Assembly: GCA_013398055.1 (NCBI GenBank)
Contig: VZRS01002683.1
Span: 104,486-168,485 of the forward strand
DNA: 64,000 bases
Direction of reading: 5' to 3'
DNA from: Ifrita kowaldi
Taxonomy: Eukaryota; Chordata; Aves; Passeriformes; Cinclosomatidae
Shown: piece by piece, positions 46,650 to 58,069 of the stretch
Layout: each line of letters starts with the position of its first letter
How positions within the stretch are numbered: position 1 is the stretch's first letter
Made by a program: the position numbers and the translations under genes
The notes under the pieces: generated by a model
What the model saw: only the letters and a program-made list of their open reading frames with translations
The model's database searches: none
What the model was told of the DNA's origin: nothing

Positions 46650-49600
46650 ATTGTCCTGTTCCCCAGCCCTTCACCCATCCAGCCCCTGAGCCACGCCTTG
46701 CTGCTTCCTTCGCCCCGATGACGTCTGCTAAGTTCAGTACAGCTTCTTCTGTGAAGTTCAAACAAACTACGAGTTTGACCTTTTCTAGTCCCCAAAAAAT
46801 AAAAAGGGAATGGAAAGAAAGTCCGTGGTCTGTGTTCACAGATAAAACAGATGTGGTGAAGCAGAATAGAGTCGGCTGGACACCTTTTAACGCAGTCATT
46901 CAATTCAAAAATTGCTGTTTCATCAAAAGCTTCTGGAGGAAGATGTGAATTTGGGTATAATTTCCCTTCAGAAGAAAGAAGAAACACGTAGCCTGCAAAA
47001 CTCTTTATCTGCCCATTTGTCCCTTTTAGAGCGGAGTACTTTCCTCCCCCTCAGTGTCTTTTCCAGTTTCTCCTGGATTTTCAGAAAACCCTTCAGCATT
47101 TCAAGCCATCCTTGCAGTTTTCCATCCCTGTGTGCTGCTCGGCTCCCTAATAAAGAATTTCGGCAGAGCTATAGAAATCAATATGAAATTCATCTTTGCA
47201 GCTGAGTTCCCTGGCACGCTGCATGCAGAGCGGGAGCTCAGGGAGCACAACCTCTGCAAAACCACCCTACTTCCAGTCCCCTTGGGGGCAATGGAAACCT
47301 GCCCCTAGGAACAGCCTCACCCTGGGACTGTCCTGCATCGCTCAGCAGCTGTTCTGCTGAAGATTATATTGTCAGAAACCACCCAGGCACTGGGGACAGA
47401 GGGGCACAACTCCAGGGAGATGGGCTGGGGGAAATTCAGGAACCTGGCAGGGAGCCTGAGCACCCCAGGGACTGCTCAGATGGCAGTACCATCCAACACA
47501 CCTGCTGGGGAGGTTTTATGTTTTTTCCCCTTCCTGATGGATCGCTGGGTGATTTTTCTTTGCTCTGGAATGAGATGCAGAAAGCTTGACAAATGGGAGG
47601 AGGAAAATTTCTCGCGCCAGAATAATTCAATTTTATTGTATTCTTCACCGCACAGCACACTGCCTCGAGCTTGCTGGGGGTGAAAATCACTTGACAGAGA
47701 GTATAACATGCAGAAAGTGTCAGAAAGCTCACTTGACGTGGCTGTGCTTTTTTCATCCCCTCTCCAGCCCCAACTGCACTGTCAGAGTGGGAAATGCAAA
47801 GTTAAAGGGCCCTGGGTGATGTGATATTGGCATCTGCTCCCCAAAATCTTAGTCTGGTGTTGGACCCAAAAGGAAGCCCACCATGTGTCTGTCAAGCAAG
47901 CAGTTCCTTGGCAGATTCCCAGCTGGTCCTTGCTCTACATCTCCAGGGTCCCTCCTGGGTGATGGCATTTTCTTCTTCAAAATCCTGCTGGAATTCCCGG
48001 TGAATGAAAAGTTTCCCAGTGTCCCCAGTTTAGGAGCTGAGATGCAGGACAGACACTACTCCCCTGTGCCGTGTGGGCTGCCTTGTTCAGCCCTTTGCAA
48101 TGCTCTGCCATGAAGAGGGAAACAACAATGGCAAACCCCACTAGCTTTTTTTTTGGCAATTTATCACTTAGAGGTCCAAGGGACACTGCAGGTAATCTGA
48201 GAAGTATAAAAGTTGCTTGAAGACAAAAGTCAGCCCACCAGTCCTTTTTGTGACTATTTGCAGCCCTTTGGACCTGAAAGTCAGTGCTGGAGTGTGGAAG
48301 GTGAGAGTGTGGGAGCTCAGCAGAGCCCTGTCCCACAGGGAGGGATTTTGGGAGGGATTCAGCATCTCTCACTGCTGTGATTTTTGGGAAGAGGAGCCAG
48401 TGCCTGCCCGCTGCAGGGAATGTGTTACTTTGAAGGTGTCTTGATGCTGCTGCACTTTTAAAAGCCTTATGGGCTTATGCTGTTGGACGGGAGGAGGAGC
48501 AGGGGGGATGAATTAGAGCCGTGAAATCTGAAGTATCTCAGTGAGTGCTGTTGGCAGGACTTGCACAAAGGGCAGGAAGCTCCTGCAGTGGGATGGGCAG
48601 CACGAGACAGGAGAGGCTGTGCACCAGAGCCCTCCTTCTGCCTCCTGGAGTGAAAACATGGCCCTGACCCATCGAGCATCCGTGTGTGTGTGTGTGAGGG
48701 CCTGTGCATGCCCACAGGGCCATCCTGGGCACTGCTCACTGCCTGGCATTGCCCCTTGCCCATGGTTTGGGACATCCCAGAGGCCTCCCTGGGTCGGTGG
48801 CAGCAGCCACGGGCGATGATTCCCTGCTCATGGCAATTTCCAGCCTGGCCAATTTTTCTGCCTCTTTACTTAAGCTTCATTGATGTAAGGCAGCATTATT
48901 TTTTAAAAATAGAAGTGTCATGCAATGCTTGAATCAAGTGTCTTGCAAAAACCTGGGGGGCTAAATATAGCTAATTTGCACAGTAACCTTCACCTGCCAA
49001 GCCAATGTTAGTCAGCAGGAGAGCCACGGCTTTGCTTGGTGGGAGAGCCTGGGGCTGGATTTTAGCTCCTCCATGTATAAAGGCACTTGTGGAGGGAGGA
49101 GCAGGCAGAGGAGCCCGGGCAATGGTGTCAGGAGTTGGGTGGTAAGGGCAGTCCCAGTGTGGATGGTGGGTACTACAGAGGTCGGGTAGTTTTGGAAGGA
49201 TGCAGGCTGCACCAGGTCAGCTGCCTGAGGCAGAAAGAACCATCAGCCTTGCTGGTGTGGGGTGAGAGAGGTGTGAGGGGAGGAGATGCTGTCCTTCCCT
49301 GGCCGTCGCAGCTGGATTCTGCCTTGCCTCACGTCATTCTCAGTGTCTCTCTCCTCTGCACTAATAGGATTTGGGAGCTTAGCTACCTTTGTGCAGTAAT
49401 GACAGCTCACCCCAGAGTCTTTCAGGCATGGCTGCTTGGCTGCCTAAAAGCCTGGAAAACTGCTAATGAAAACTAATTCCTGGCCGGAGCCTTGGCACCC
49501 AGCACGCCTTGAGAGGGCAACTCCATCCCTGCTGGACACGCTGCCCACAGGAGCTGCCAGCCACACACTGCCCCACAGCACGTGGGGTGCTCTGGGGACA

Positions 49601-50065
49601 CAGCCGCTCACCCCGTGCCTGTGTCACCCATCCTGCTCCCCTGGGCTTCTCCAGGGAGCTGCAGAAGGGCAGGGACACCTCATGGCTGCAGAGCCCTACC
49701 TAGCGAGGGGGGCATCACTTGCCGCAGGGGTGCTTTTAATCTCACAGAAAAGCCTTAACAAAATTCAGAGTCAGGAGCATTTCTGGCTGGAAATGGGGAA
49801 GATGTGAGTCTTCAGAAGGCTTTGGCTTTCCTACACCCAGGGCTTGGCATCCATCCTGACCTCCTTGCAGATGCCCAGAGAAAGGCTCATGTTTTATTTA
49901 GCCCTCTTGGCCTACTGAAGCAGTATTTCCTCTCCTCTCCCTCCTTCCCACCCAGCTGTTTCTTTCTCTTCTTCTTTGACACAGCCTAATGCTTCCTCAG
50001 GTGCCTGCCCTCGGTACCCAGCCTCTCCACCACAGGAACACAGCCTAGCTCTGCCTTGCAAGTGC
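46650..50065. other. no gene recognised
   Basis: Unique DNA with frames up to 146 codons, none recognised. A short GT run is at 48682-48696. Minor AT-rich patches lie at 47145-47205 (CTAATAAAGAATTTCGG), 48125-48220 and 48870-48985. They could be regulatory but are weakly marked. Confidence 0.55.
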
Positions 50066-50069
50066 TGCT

Positions 50070-50240
50070 GAGTCTAGGAATGATTTTTGAAATTCTTTTT
50101 TTTCCAAGAAAAGATGAACTGTGCAATTATTGTCCTAATGGATGTGACACGTTCTCCACGTACTGACACATAACATATGGCGCGAGATTACATCTTTCTA
50201 AATGATTCATGCTGTTCATCACCACCACGATTACGTGCTC
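50070..50240. promoter_or_regulatory. enhancer-like islet
   Basis: Unique segment with GAATGATTTTTGAAATTC near 50077, GTGCAATTATTGTCCTAATG near 50131, CATAACATATGGCGCGAG near 50170 (contains an E-box CATATG) and CTAAATGATTCATGCTG near 50198. Composition and motif content set it apart from flanking C/T-rich DNA. Confidence 0.33.
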
Positions 50241-50589
50241 CTTTCCAGAGCCACAGCTAAAATTCCCACCCCCTCTCCCTCTGGCCCCCCATGGCTCCAG
50301 CTGCTGTGATATTTTCAGCCTCAGGTAGACATCAGGTAGCTTTGCCCATCAGAGAAGTCATCTCCAGCCCAGCCACTTGTGCAGTGCAGCCAGATCACAG
50401 AGCACGGAGGGCTGGCTTCACTCCCTCCCTCTTCACAGCACCCTCTGGCCAGGCCAGGGCTTCCCTGCCAGCACCTCCCTCATGAGGCTGCGAGGTCTGG
50501 GAAAACACATCCCACAGGTGAGGTTCTTGGAGCAGTTTACCCACGAGAAGAATTTATTTCTCCTATAATGGAAAATTCCTTCAAGGAAA

Positions 50590-50960
50590 AAAGCATTCAT
50601 TGAGATGCAAATTCACCATCCTCTCTGCAGAAAATAAACCCATTTTCCCCTGCACGAGGCTCCAGTAACCTATTTGTAATAGCCCTGCTCGGCAGCGATA
50701 TCTCCAGCTCCCCAGGAAAATTAAAGCACATTAGCAGGGAGCAGGGGATGGAACCCGAGAGCGGCGTCCCGGCCTTGCTTATCCTTGGGACATTCGAGAC
50801 AGAATTAACACAATTTAACTTTTCTGACTCGCACATTTTGCTGGGGAACTTGAAATGGGTTTTTAATGTAGAAGCCTGGTCTGCAGCATGTGAACCAAGA
50901 GCCTCTTGGGGCATTTACCAGCCAGGCTGTTTTAATAGAAAAACCCCATGACACACAAAG
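50590..50960. promoter_or_regulatory. weak enhancer-like segment
   Basis: Unique sequence, more mixed in composition than the other candidates. It has CTATTTGTAATAGCCC near 50669, AAATTAAAGCACATTAGC near 50718, CAGAATTAACACAATTTAAC near 50800 and GGTTTTTAATGTAG near 50858. Frames of 67-105 codons are unrecognised. Confidence 0.22.
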
Positions 50961-50964
50961 CCTC

Positions 50965-53260
50965 GCATTTGGGGAGGCAAGGTAACGATGCCCTGTGCTC
51001 CTCACTTACAACCAGGAGCTGATTATCCAGTGACTTCAGTGGGAATGGAACAGACACCAAATTATTTGAGATCCTACAGACAAATAAGCTCTGTTAAAAA
51101 AAACATTGCTCAGGCAGCAAGATAAGTACTCAAATGTTGGGAAAGGCCAGATTTGTGGCTTCTGCACAACTTTAATTTTGCTCCATGTGCACTGGAATGA
51201 GTGAAAAGCCCCAGGAGGAAGGAGTAAGTGATCGTTTGACTAAACACTTCATGGTAATGTAGATGGGGGCAGAACAGAGGTCAAACCAACTACCATAAAA
51301 CTAGCCCTGCCTAATTTCTGACGCTTGGGCTTGCAACCTTCCAACAGAGAGTTTGGCAAGATTTCCCAACCTCTTTTTTTTTAAAGTTTTCCAGTGACTG
51401 TAAAACCCCCAAGGGACAGGAGTGCTGATGTGCAGAGCCTTCCTGGGCCTGTGCCTCACCAAACCCAGCAAGAAGCAAGGCCAGCAGCTCCAGGGCTTGG
51501 CTGACCTGACAGCTTCAGCCAGGATTTCGGATTAATAAACCTTGGCTGATGGATCTCCCTCTCCAGAGAGAAGTTCTTGTGACCCAAACAGCTCTGGGCC
51601 TGAATCATCTGTCTCTTTGTAAAGTGCATCAAAAGGCCAGCAGTTGCCTCCAAAGCTGTTCCTGGGCAGTTCGTCTGGCCAGAGCTGAAGTGCCCACTGC
51701 CCTGCCCGGGATTGTGTGCAGAGTCACCATAGCCTCTGCAACCCCCCTTCCCCTGGCATTCCTCCTGCCTGGGACTTCTCCTTGCTGAGCAGAGAAGTCA
51801 GCACCATCCCAGCTTCTCCTGAAAAGCTCAGCGGGTGCCTGTACGCTGTTTGCAAAGAGCCTTAGATGTACCTCAACTATATCCCTATTAGCTCTCAGTC
51901 TGAAATCCTCCCAGAAATCAAACGGGAACCCTCCAGGCATTTGAAATTAAATATAGCCCAACTTTGCAGCTGCCTGGGCTTCTGCAGGGAGCTTTTGTCT
52001 CGCCCGCACAGTCTCCAGCCGTGCATTCCCTATACAGCCATTTGGTCTCCTACCATAAATTGCACAGTGAGACCGTGCCTTGTCTCAGCCCTGACAGGTT
52101 TGGGTACAAGAGAGTATTTCAGGGCATCACTAGCCTCTGACAAGGGCTGCAAGCCAAAGCAGCCTGTCCAGACTGACTGATTTAAAAATGTTTATCTGTA
52201 GTAAATGTTGATTAATGCCCTTAACATCGCTTAAAAATGGACTGGGAAGTATTTCCCCCAGCAGAGGAGCAGGAAGAGTAACTAGCAATAAAAACCCCAA
52301 ATCCACCAACAGGCAGAGTGGGAAAACAAACAGCAACCAATGTGAAAAGCAGCAAATTGATCTGGGAAGCAGAAGTGATGAGCAGAACAAATCTCTGGTC
52401 CAAGGGGGCAAGAAGGCAGTGAAGGGGATGTTCCAAGCTCTGAAGGAAGTTGAGCGATGGGGCGCTGGGGACTGGAACCCAGAGCTATACTGAGGTGAAA
52501 AAGGCAGAGATGGACAGTGACTATTCCTGTTTTTTCCACGGAGTGCAGCCAGCCAGTTGGTCAAGCACGACCCGTCAGGAACAGCCCTGCCCTCCATCCC
52601 ACCGTGAGCTCCCAGCCCCCCATCCCACTGCTCTGACTGTGCCTGCACAGCCAGCAGCCTGTCAGCTCCTCTACACCAGCTCCGTATAATTGCTCTTGCA
52701 GCTATAAATAATCCTCCTCTCCCTCTCTGCTCTTCCCATGACGTTCCCTGGGATGCAGAGGCACGGCGTCCCCGTGACTCAGCCCCTCGGCGCTGCTCAG
52801 CCCCTGTCCCCGGGACTCTCCCTATCCCTGGGGGGCTGGCATGTGTCTGCCAGGTGGCTGAGCAGCGAGGACAGGCTGGGGACAATGGGGAGGTGGCTTT
52901 GCCTTGTCCCTACAGCTGTGCAGAGCTGTGGACTGGCCACACGCTGCATCCCACAGGGATGGATTTGGAGCAGGGGGAAGGGGCTTCAGGGAGGGAGGCC
53001 CTCTTAAATGAGTTTTGTTTGCAAAGGTAGAAAACAGAAGAAAGAAAGAAAGGGAAGAAAATAAGACAAATGAGCATTTTTTTTCCCTCCTACTGATGGA
53101 GGCGAGGAGAGCTTGCAGTGATTTGTCTCCGTGTTTTGCTTGTGTAGAAGGGAAGGACTGAGAAGCTGCTGCGTTTCCACCAACTCCTTCCCTTGCCATA
53201 AGAAGGCATCACTTGACTCCAGTGGCTGGAGGGATGCTGTGGGAGCTGTCTGCCTTCCCC
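50965..53260. other. no gene recognised
   Basis: Unique DNA. A 251-codon minus-strand frame (52130-52885) contains a hydrophobic stretch but no recognisable family or domain, and its plus-strand complement is also open in parts. I treat it as fortuitous with low certainty. Confidence 0.5.
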
Positions 53261-53267
53261 CAGCACC

Positions 53268-53452
53268 ATTCCTTGCCTAGCCCTCCACTACCTTGCCTTA
53301 TCAATTCCCCCCTTGCCTTGCCTTGCTCTGCCTCGCCTACCCCTCCTTGCAGTGCTTTGACTCCCCTATCGCTCCCCTGTCTTGCCTTGCCAATCCCTCT
53401 CTTGCCTTGCCTTGCCCACCCCTCACTTGCAGGGTCTGTTCTTGCCTACCCA
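53268..53452 (+). repeat. degenerate CCTTG-rich low-complexity repeat
   Basis: About 185 bases of irregularly repeated CCTTGCCT and CCTCCTTGCAG-like units, all pyrimidine-rich on the plus strand. It resembles a decayed pentanucleotide-based minisatellite. Overlapping frames translate it into Leu/Pro/Cys-rich strings of no meaning. Confidence 0.8.
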
Positions 53453-53454
53453 TG

Positions 53455-54115
53455 CCAGCCATGCCCAGCGGGACGAGCGTGGAGCTCTTCAGCCAGGGTG
53501 AAGTGAGTGGTACCAGGAGTGGCATGGCCCTGTTCTTGCCAAGAACATGCCAGGTCTTGGCATCTGCAGGGGCGTTTCTCAGCCATGGCTGCAGCAGCAA
53601 GGTGCATCACTAGCATGAGCTCAGCACCTCCTTGTCCCATCCTGGCTTGGGACAGGTTTGGATATGGTTGTCCCCCAGGAAACCCACAGGGACAGGCAGC
53701 TGTTAACAGGCACGAAGAAATCTCTCAGTGGAAACATTGCTCTCTAGAGACCCACCTTTTCAGCAGCAGCTGTGAGATTCAAAGTCATTTTTTCCCCTTC
53801 CATTTAAGGAGATACCAATAAAAAGCACAAAACCACATTGTGGCTCCATTTTTCAGTGTCGAGGAAAGCAGAAATCACACCATTTTCTAGGAAAGTCACG
53901 ATCCAAATGCCCAGGGTTTGAAAAAGAATTTTCCCTCTGACAACAACCATTTTCATCATTAGCAGCAAATCCACAAAGCTTTCCACGGTTTCCTGGCTCT
54001 TTGAGAGCACCAGCTCCACTACTGGGTGCCCAAGTGGGCTCGGTGTCACCCTACTGGAGGACACCACTCGATGTGCCCTGTCCCTGGGCACCCAGCCCTG
54101 GCTGCTGCTCACCCA
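53455..54115. other. no gene recognised
   Basis: Unique DNA with mixed composition. Frames up to 104 codons are unrecognised. Confidence 0.5.
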
Positions 54116-54119
54116 CCAG

Positions 54120-54420
54120 AGCCAAAGCTGGCTGGTAATTGGGAGCTAATTGAATCCATACCAATTACCTTTTCCCCAGTTCTGTTTCCCCCCTGGAAGG
54201 CTGAGCTGTTTTGGGCTGAGAGCAGCAACTGAAATTATCAGTTCTAATTCCCTATGGCTCCGTTTATTAGGCCAGAGGACTTCCCCAGGGTAATCAAACC
54301 CAGACAGAAAATGCATTAAACTCACAAAACAAACACTGGTGTTTGCAGCACAAAGCCCTTCCTGTCTCATTAAGATCAATTAGGTCGTCTTGAGCAAACT
54401 TTCCCCTTTCTTTCTGCTAA
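54120..54420. promoter_or_regulatory. enhancer-like islet (candidate conserved non-coding element)
   Basis: About 300 unique bases with GCTGGTAATTGGGAGCTAAT near 54131, TACCAATTACC near 54160, GAAATTATCAGTTCTAATTCC near 54231, CCGTTTATTAGGCC near 54261, GGGTAATCAAACCC near 54290, GCATTAAACTC near 54312 and TCATTAAGATCAATTAGGTC near 54367. TAATTG and CCAATTA occur as near-inverted partners about 30 bases apart. Among the best enhancer-like segments in the window. Confidence 0.38.
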
Positions 54421-54424
54421 GCCT

Positions 54425-56865
54425 GGACCATTAAGCCCATCCTCCACCTAAACAAGCTCAACAGCAAATCTGAAGGTGAAAAATACCCACGCATCAGTGC
54501 TTTGCTTCCAGGCAAGCTCTCTCCAAAGTGCTGCAAAGATAAAGGCGACAAGGCAGGGTGGGCATCCAGGACGTCTCTCTCAGAGCCTTTTTCCCCCCAG
54601 GAAGGATGCACACGCACAAGACAGCTCCTCTCCGTTGTTCTGCGGGCCACCCTGGCTCGCCCAACCCTGGCACAGGCTGCAGGATCCTCTCTGGATGTGT
54701 GGGATGTGCTGGCAGGCAGCTATTGCCCTCCCTGCTCAGCCTGGGCTGATGTCTTGGTGTATTTATTGGAGGCCACGGCAAAGTCTTCCAGGGCCAAAAG
54801 TCCCAGCTGGTGCAGAACGACGCGGCTCCTCTGCGGCGCTGATTTACACGGAGCATCTGCTGCTAGGGGAGGGGAGGAATACATTAAAGCCCCGTAAATC
54901 CAGGTGGTGGAGCAGCCCCGGCAGCCCCCCTCCCCAGCAGCCAGGGTTGGCCATCCCTGGAAGCAACGAGAGTCCTGGGGGAGGACAGCCCCGAGAGAAG
55001 GAAGGAGAAGGGGTGTTGGCTGGTCCCCTGGTGCCTGCTGTGAGTGGGGATGCGCCCCGGGCTGCATCCCGACCCTTGTGGGCTGCACACAGCAACAGAG
55101 CTGCTGCAGCCCGGCACGGGGGATGCTCCGAGAGGGAGCTGCGGTCCACAGAGGCAGAGGGCTGCGCACATCGCCTCTCTCTGGGGCATAAGGACCACAT
55201 GCAAATTCCCAGCCCGGCGTCAGTGACCGGTGACCGGGGTAAGCACCCGAAGCAGGGACTCCAGCTGCAAACCCCTGGATGTGCAGCCTCCGTCCCCACC
55301 TCCCCGCTGTGTAACAATCCCACTTTCTCGCAGGCACGGCTGAGCATCGCACAGAGCAGAGCAGACGTGACTTTGCTGAGAGCCAGCAAGGAGAGGAAAG
55401 ACATAATTAAAGTCCTGACTCTGGCTACAAACATTGCATAATGAAATTAGCCCCTCGGTCCCAGGCGGTGAACTTCCTGCCGAGCAGGCGGGCACAGCCC
55501 GCAGCAGCAGCAGCAGCCGCCCTCCGAGGCTCCCGCAGCAGTGCCAGCTCAGCTTCCAGGGCATTCACCAGCCCTGCTCAAGGCTGGGCAGCTGCTGAGT
55601 TCCCACAAAAATCACCCGCCCCAAACCACACGAGGCTTGCAGATGCTGGCACAAGCTCATGGGTTTCCCACAGGGAGGGAGCTCTCCCCGCCCGATCAGG
55701 GACAGCTCATGTGCTCTCAAGTGTCCTATTCGCATTAAACTTAAACACAGCAGGGCTTCTGTAGGGGTTTCTGAATTATCCCGGTTCAACGGGAAGAAGA
55801 GATTCTCGTTCCCGAACAAGTGCAGCCTGGCACAGGATTCCATACACTCCAGGCAGCTCCTGACTCCTGCTGCTCGGAATCCCCAGCACGGGAGAGAACA
55901 AATTTGCAACTGTGAGCCAAGGAAGTCACTCCGAAATGATATTGCAGGGGAAAGATTATGTTAATTCAATGGGGAGGGTGTCTGCGTGTTGCTTAGGGGT
56001 GAAAAAAGAGGAGGGAGGGGAGCTGCCCCTGCCAGATCTGAGAACCACAGGAGAAGCTGATAGGATTTCTGCTAGAAGGCAAATAACATCAAGAAGCCTC
56101 TGGAGATTGTTTGTTTTCTCAGAAATCTTAACATGCAAGAACTGGCAAATAAACAGCAATTTTAGAGGAACCAAAGAGCCTCTTTTTTCCTCCTTTTTTT
56201 TCAGAATCCAGAAGAAGCAGCCATGCAGGTCTTGCCTGATTGCTGTGCTGGGTGCTGCAAGGATGCCGGCAAAGAGAGGACCAGGACTCGTGCAGAGACA
56301 GGAAAAATGACACGCTTATGTGGCCTGCTTAAGGGTTTATGCTTAAAGAAAGGAATTAGGGCTTGGCTGGTGTAGGATATTCCTCCTCTGTTGTGCTTGT
56401 CCCAGCCCTTTGCTCCATCCCTTAGCTGGCCCAGCCATGTGGGTGAGAGGCAGCATCTCTGCTCCAAAGGTTGGCTTCGCAGGTGATTTGTGTGGGACTA
56501 ATCCAACACAGCAAAAGTGCCAGGCAGAAAGAGCCAGGAGCTGATGGTGTCACAGACATGGGCATCTGCATCTTCCCCTTCCATGGCAAAACTGCTCAAT
56601 GTCCTGATCCCAAGTGGGGGCTGTTAGCAGAATCCTGCTTTGAAAGTTCCGTGCACTCTGGAGGACCGGTACCTGCAAGGACACGGGGAGGGAAAGGGAG
56701 CTTTGCAGTGTGAGCTATGATGGACAGAACAGTGAGGTCCTCAGATTGTTTTGAAGAACAGCCTCTGTCTGCACAGAGCCCAGGAGAAGTCCGTGGGGAT
56801 CCACCCTAGAGGACAAGAAGTGTGAGGTGCTCTTGCAAATGAACAAAGCCATTGGCTGAAAAATT
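54425..56865. other. no gene recognised; stop-poor GC-rich DNA
   Basis: It contains a 321-codon plus frame (54476-55441) with minus-strand frames of 196-210 codons opposite. I recognise no domain in any of them. Composition (Gly, Pro, Ser, Ala, Arg, Cys rich) and simultaneous openness on both strands argue for low stop-codon density. A GCAGCAGCAGCAG run at about 55502 is a short triplet repeat. Confidence 0.55.
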
Positions 56866-56869
56866 GAGT

Positions 56870-57075
56870 GTTTGCAACTAATTATTTTCAGTAACTGACC
56901 AGCTTTACGGATGGCTGAGGAATATTCATCAAATAAATTATTCATGACTCCTTTCCACTGATCAGCAAATCAATTAGCCACAAACCTCTCTCCAATTATT
57001 CATCCAGCTCGAGCGGGATAAATGGGGAGATTTATGACACAGACAAATAATGTGTGTTTCCAAACAGGGACCCTT
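56870..57075. promoter_or_regulatory. enhancer-like islet (candidate conserved non-coding element)
   Basis: About 200 unique AT-rich bases with CAACTAATTATTTTCAG near 56876, AATATTCATCAAATAAATTA near 56921, TTATTCATGACTCC near 56939, GCAAATCAATTAGCC near 56965, TCCAATTATTCATCC near 56991 and GATTTATGACAC near 57028. TAATTATT and TTATTCAT recur. Density of homeodomain-type cores is very high and no repeat is recognised. Confidence 0.4.
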
Positions 57076-57079
57076 AGGA

Positions 57080-57435
57080 GCCATAAACCTTGTTCTGGAC
57101 TGGCTCAAATGACCCAGAGCTGTGACTCACAGTTAAACTCTCCGAGCTCATGCCCTGTGTGCTGCCTGCTCTGTAAAGGCTCCTGTCACTCAGCACACTT
57201 GGGAGGTGAGGCAGAGTAGACCTGTGGGCAAAGGGCAGAGAGAGACATGGTCTCAGGGGGTTCAGCAGGGCTCACAAGTGGTCTGAAAACACAGACGTGC
57301 TCCTTGATGAATAAATTAGTAGACATGGCCAAGTCAAACACAAGGTCTGATACAGATGTAACCAGTGGTGTGCATAAGGTCAGGTGTGATGATGTACAAA
57401 TCTCTTCAGCTATAAACTCCACAGTTATGGACCTG
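57080..57435. other. no gene recognised
   Basis: Short unique spacer between enhancer-like islets. The 87-codon minus and 71-codon plus frames are unrecognised. Confidence 0.5.
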
Positions 57436-57439
57436 TTGG

Positions 57440-57675
57440 GAAGTTCCATTTGTGCAATTTAACCTCTGCTGTTATAATTCACCATAAAAGCACTCTCCCA
57501 CCAAAATTAAGAAGTGTTGACAATATTAAGCTGCACAGTAAACGTAAGTAAGAGCTATTAGACTAACAAATAGTCAAATTAGCATAAAAGCTGGCTTTGC
57601 CTCACTGGAGTAACATCATTAGAGTTCGTGTAAGTGAAGCATAATTCAGCAGAAGTGTGATAAGTGACCAGAACT
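57440..57675. promoter_or_regulatory. enhancer-like AT-rich islet
   Basis: Unique sequence with TGCTGTTATAATTCACC near 57467, CCATAAAAGC near 57482 (CDX/HOX-like), GACAATATTAAGC near 57519, AAATTAGCATAAAAGC near 57575, ACATCATTAGAG near 57612 and GCATAATTCAGC near 57639. CATAAAAGC occurs twice about 100 bases apart. Candidate regulatory DNA. Confidence 0.35.
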
Positions 57676-57964
57676 GCAGAGATATCTCCAAATTGCCCTG
57701 CTTTGCAACACTTCCCATTCCAACCATGCTGGTGCTCCAACTCAGAAGTGAGGCCTGCCTGCCATATTTGGCATGGACACAGGTCCCTCATGGCAATCTA
57801 CAGCAGTGCTTGTTAATATGGTTGGAAATTAGGGTTGTGACTGGCTTGCACAGATAAAGCGAGTCCAGATGTAGGAGGGCAGCTGCTGTACATGCCAGGC
57901 AGAGCTTCTTTTCCTGCAGTGATCAGGCACAGGAACAGCAAGGCACAAGGCACTCCAGGGGAAA

Positions 57965-58065
57965 AGCATCACTTGCAGCTTTGATTGATCTGGTTAGTGG
58001 ATTAAGCTCATATTCATGTAAATACACTTGCAGCCTTAATCTGCTTTCATCCCACTGCCTGGGAG
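57965..58065. promoter_or_regulatory. small enhancer-like islet
   Basis: About 100 unique bases with TTTGATTGATCTGG near 57981 (PBX-like), GTGGATTAAGCTC near 57997, CATATTCATGTAAATACAC near 58008 (forkhead-like GTAAATA) and GCCTTAATCTGC near 58033. GGATTA/TAATC pairs are bicoid/OTX/PITX-type cores. Confidence 0.3.
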
Positions 58066-58069
58066 GGCT

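Noticed and set aside
52130..52885. 251-codon minus-strand frame with a hydrophobic stretch
   Set aside because: The hydrophobic run reflects a purine-rich plus strand. No family is recognised and other frames over the same DNA are open too.
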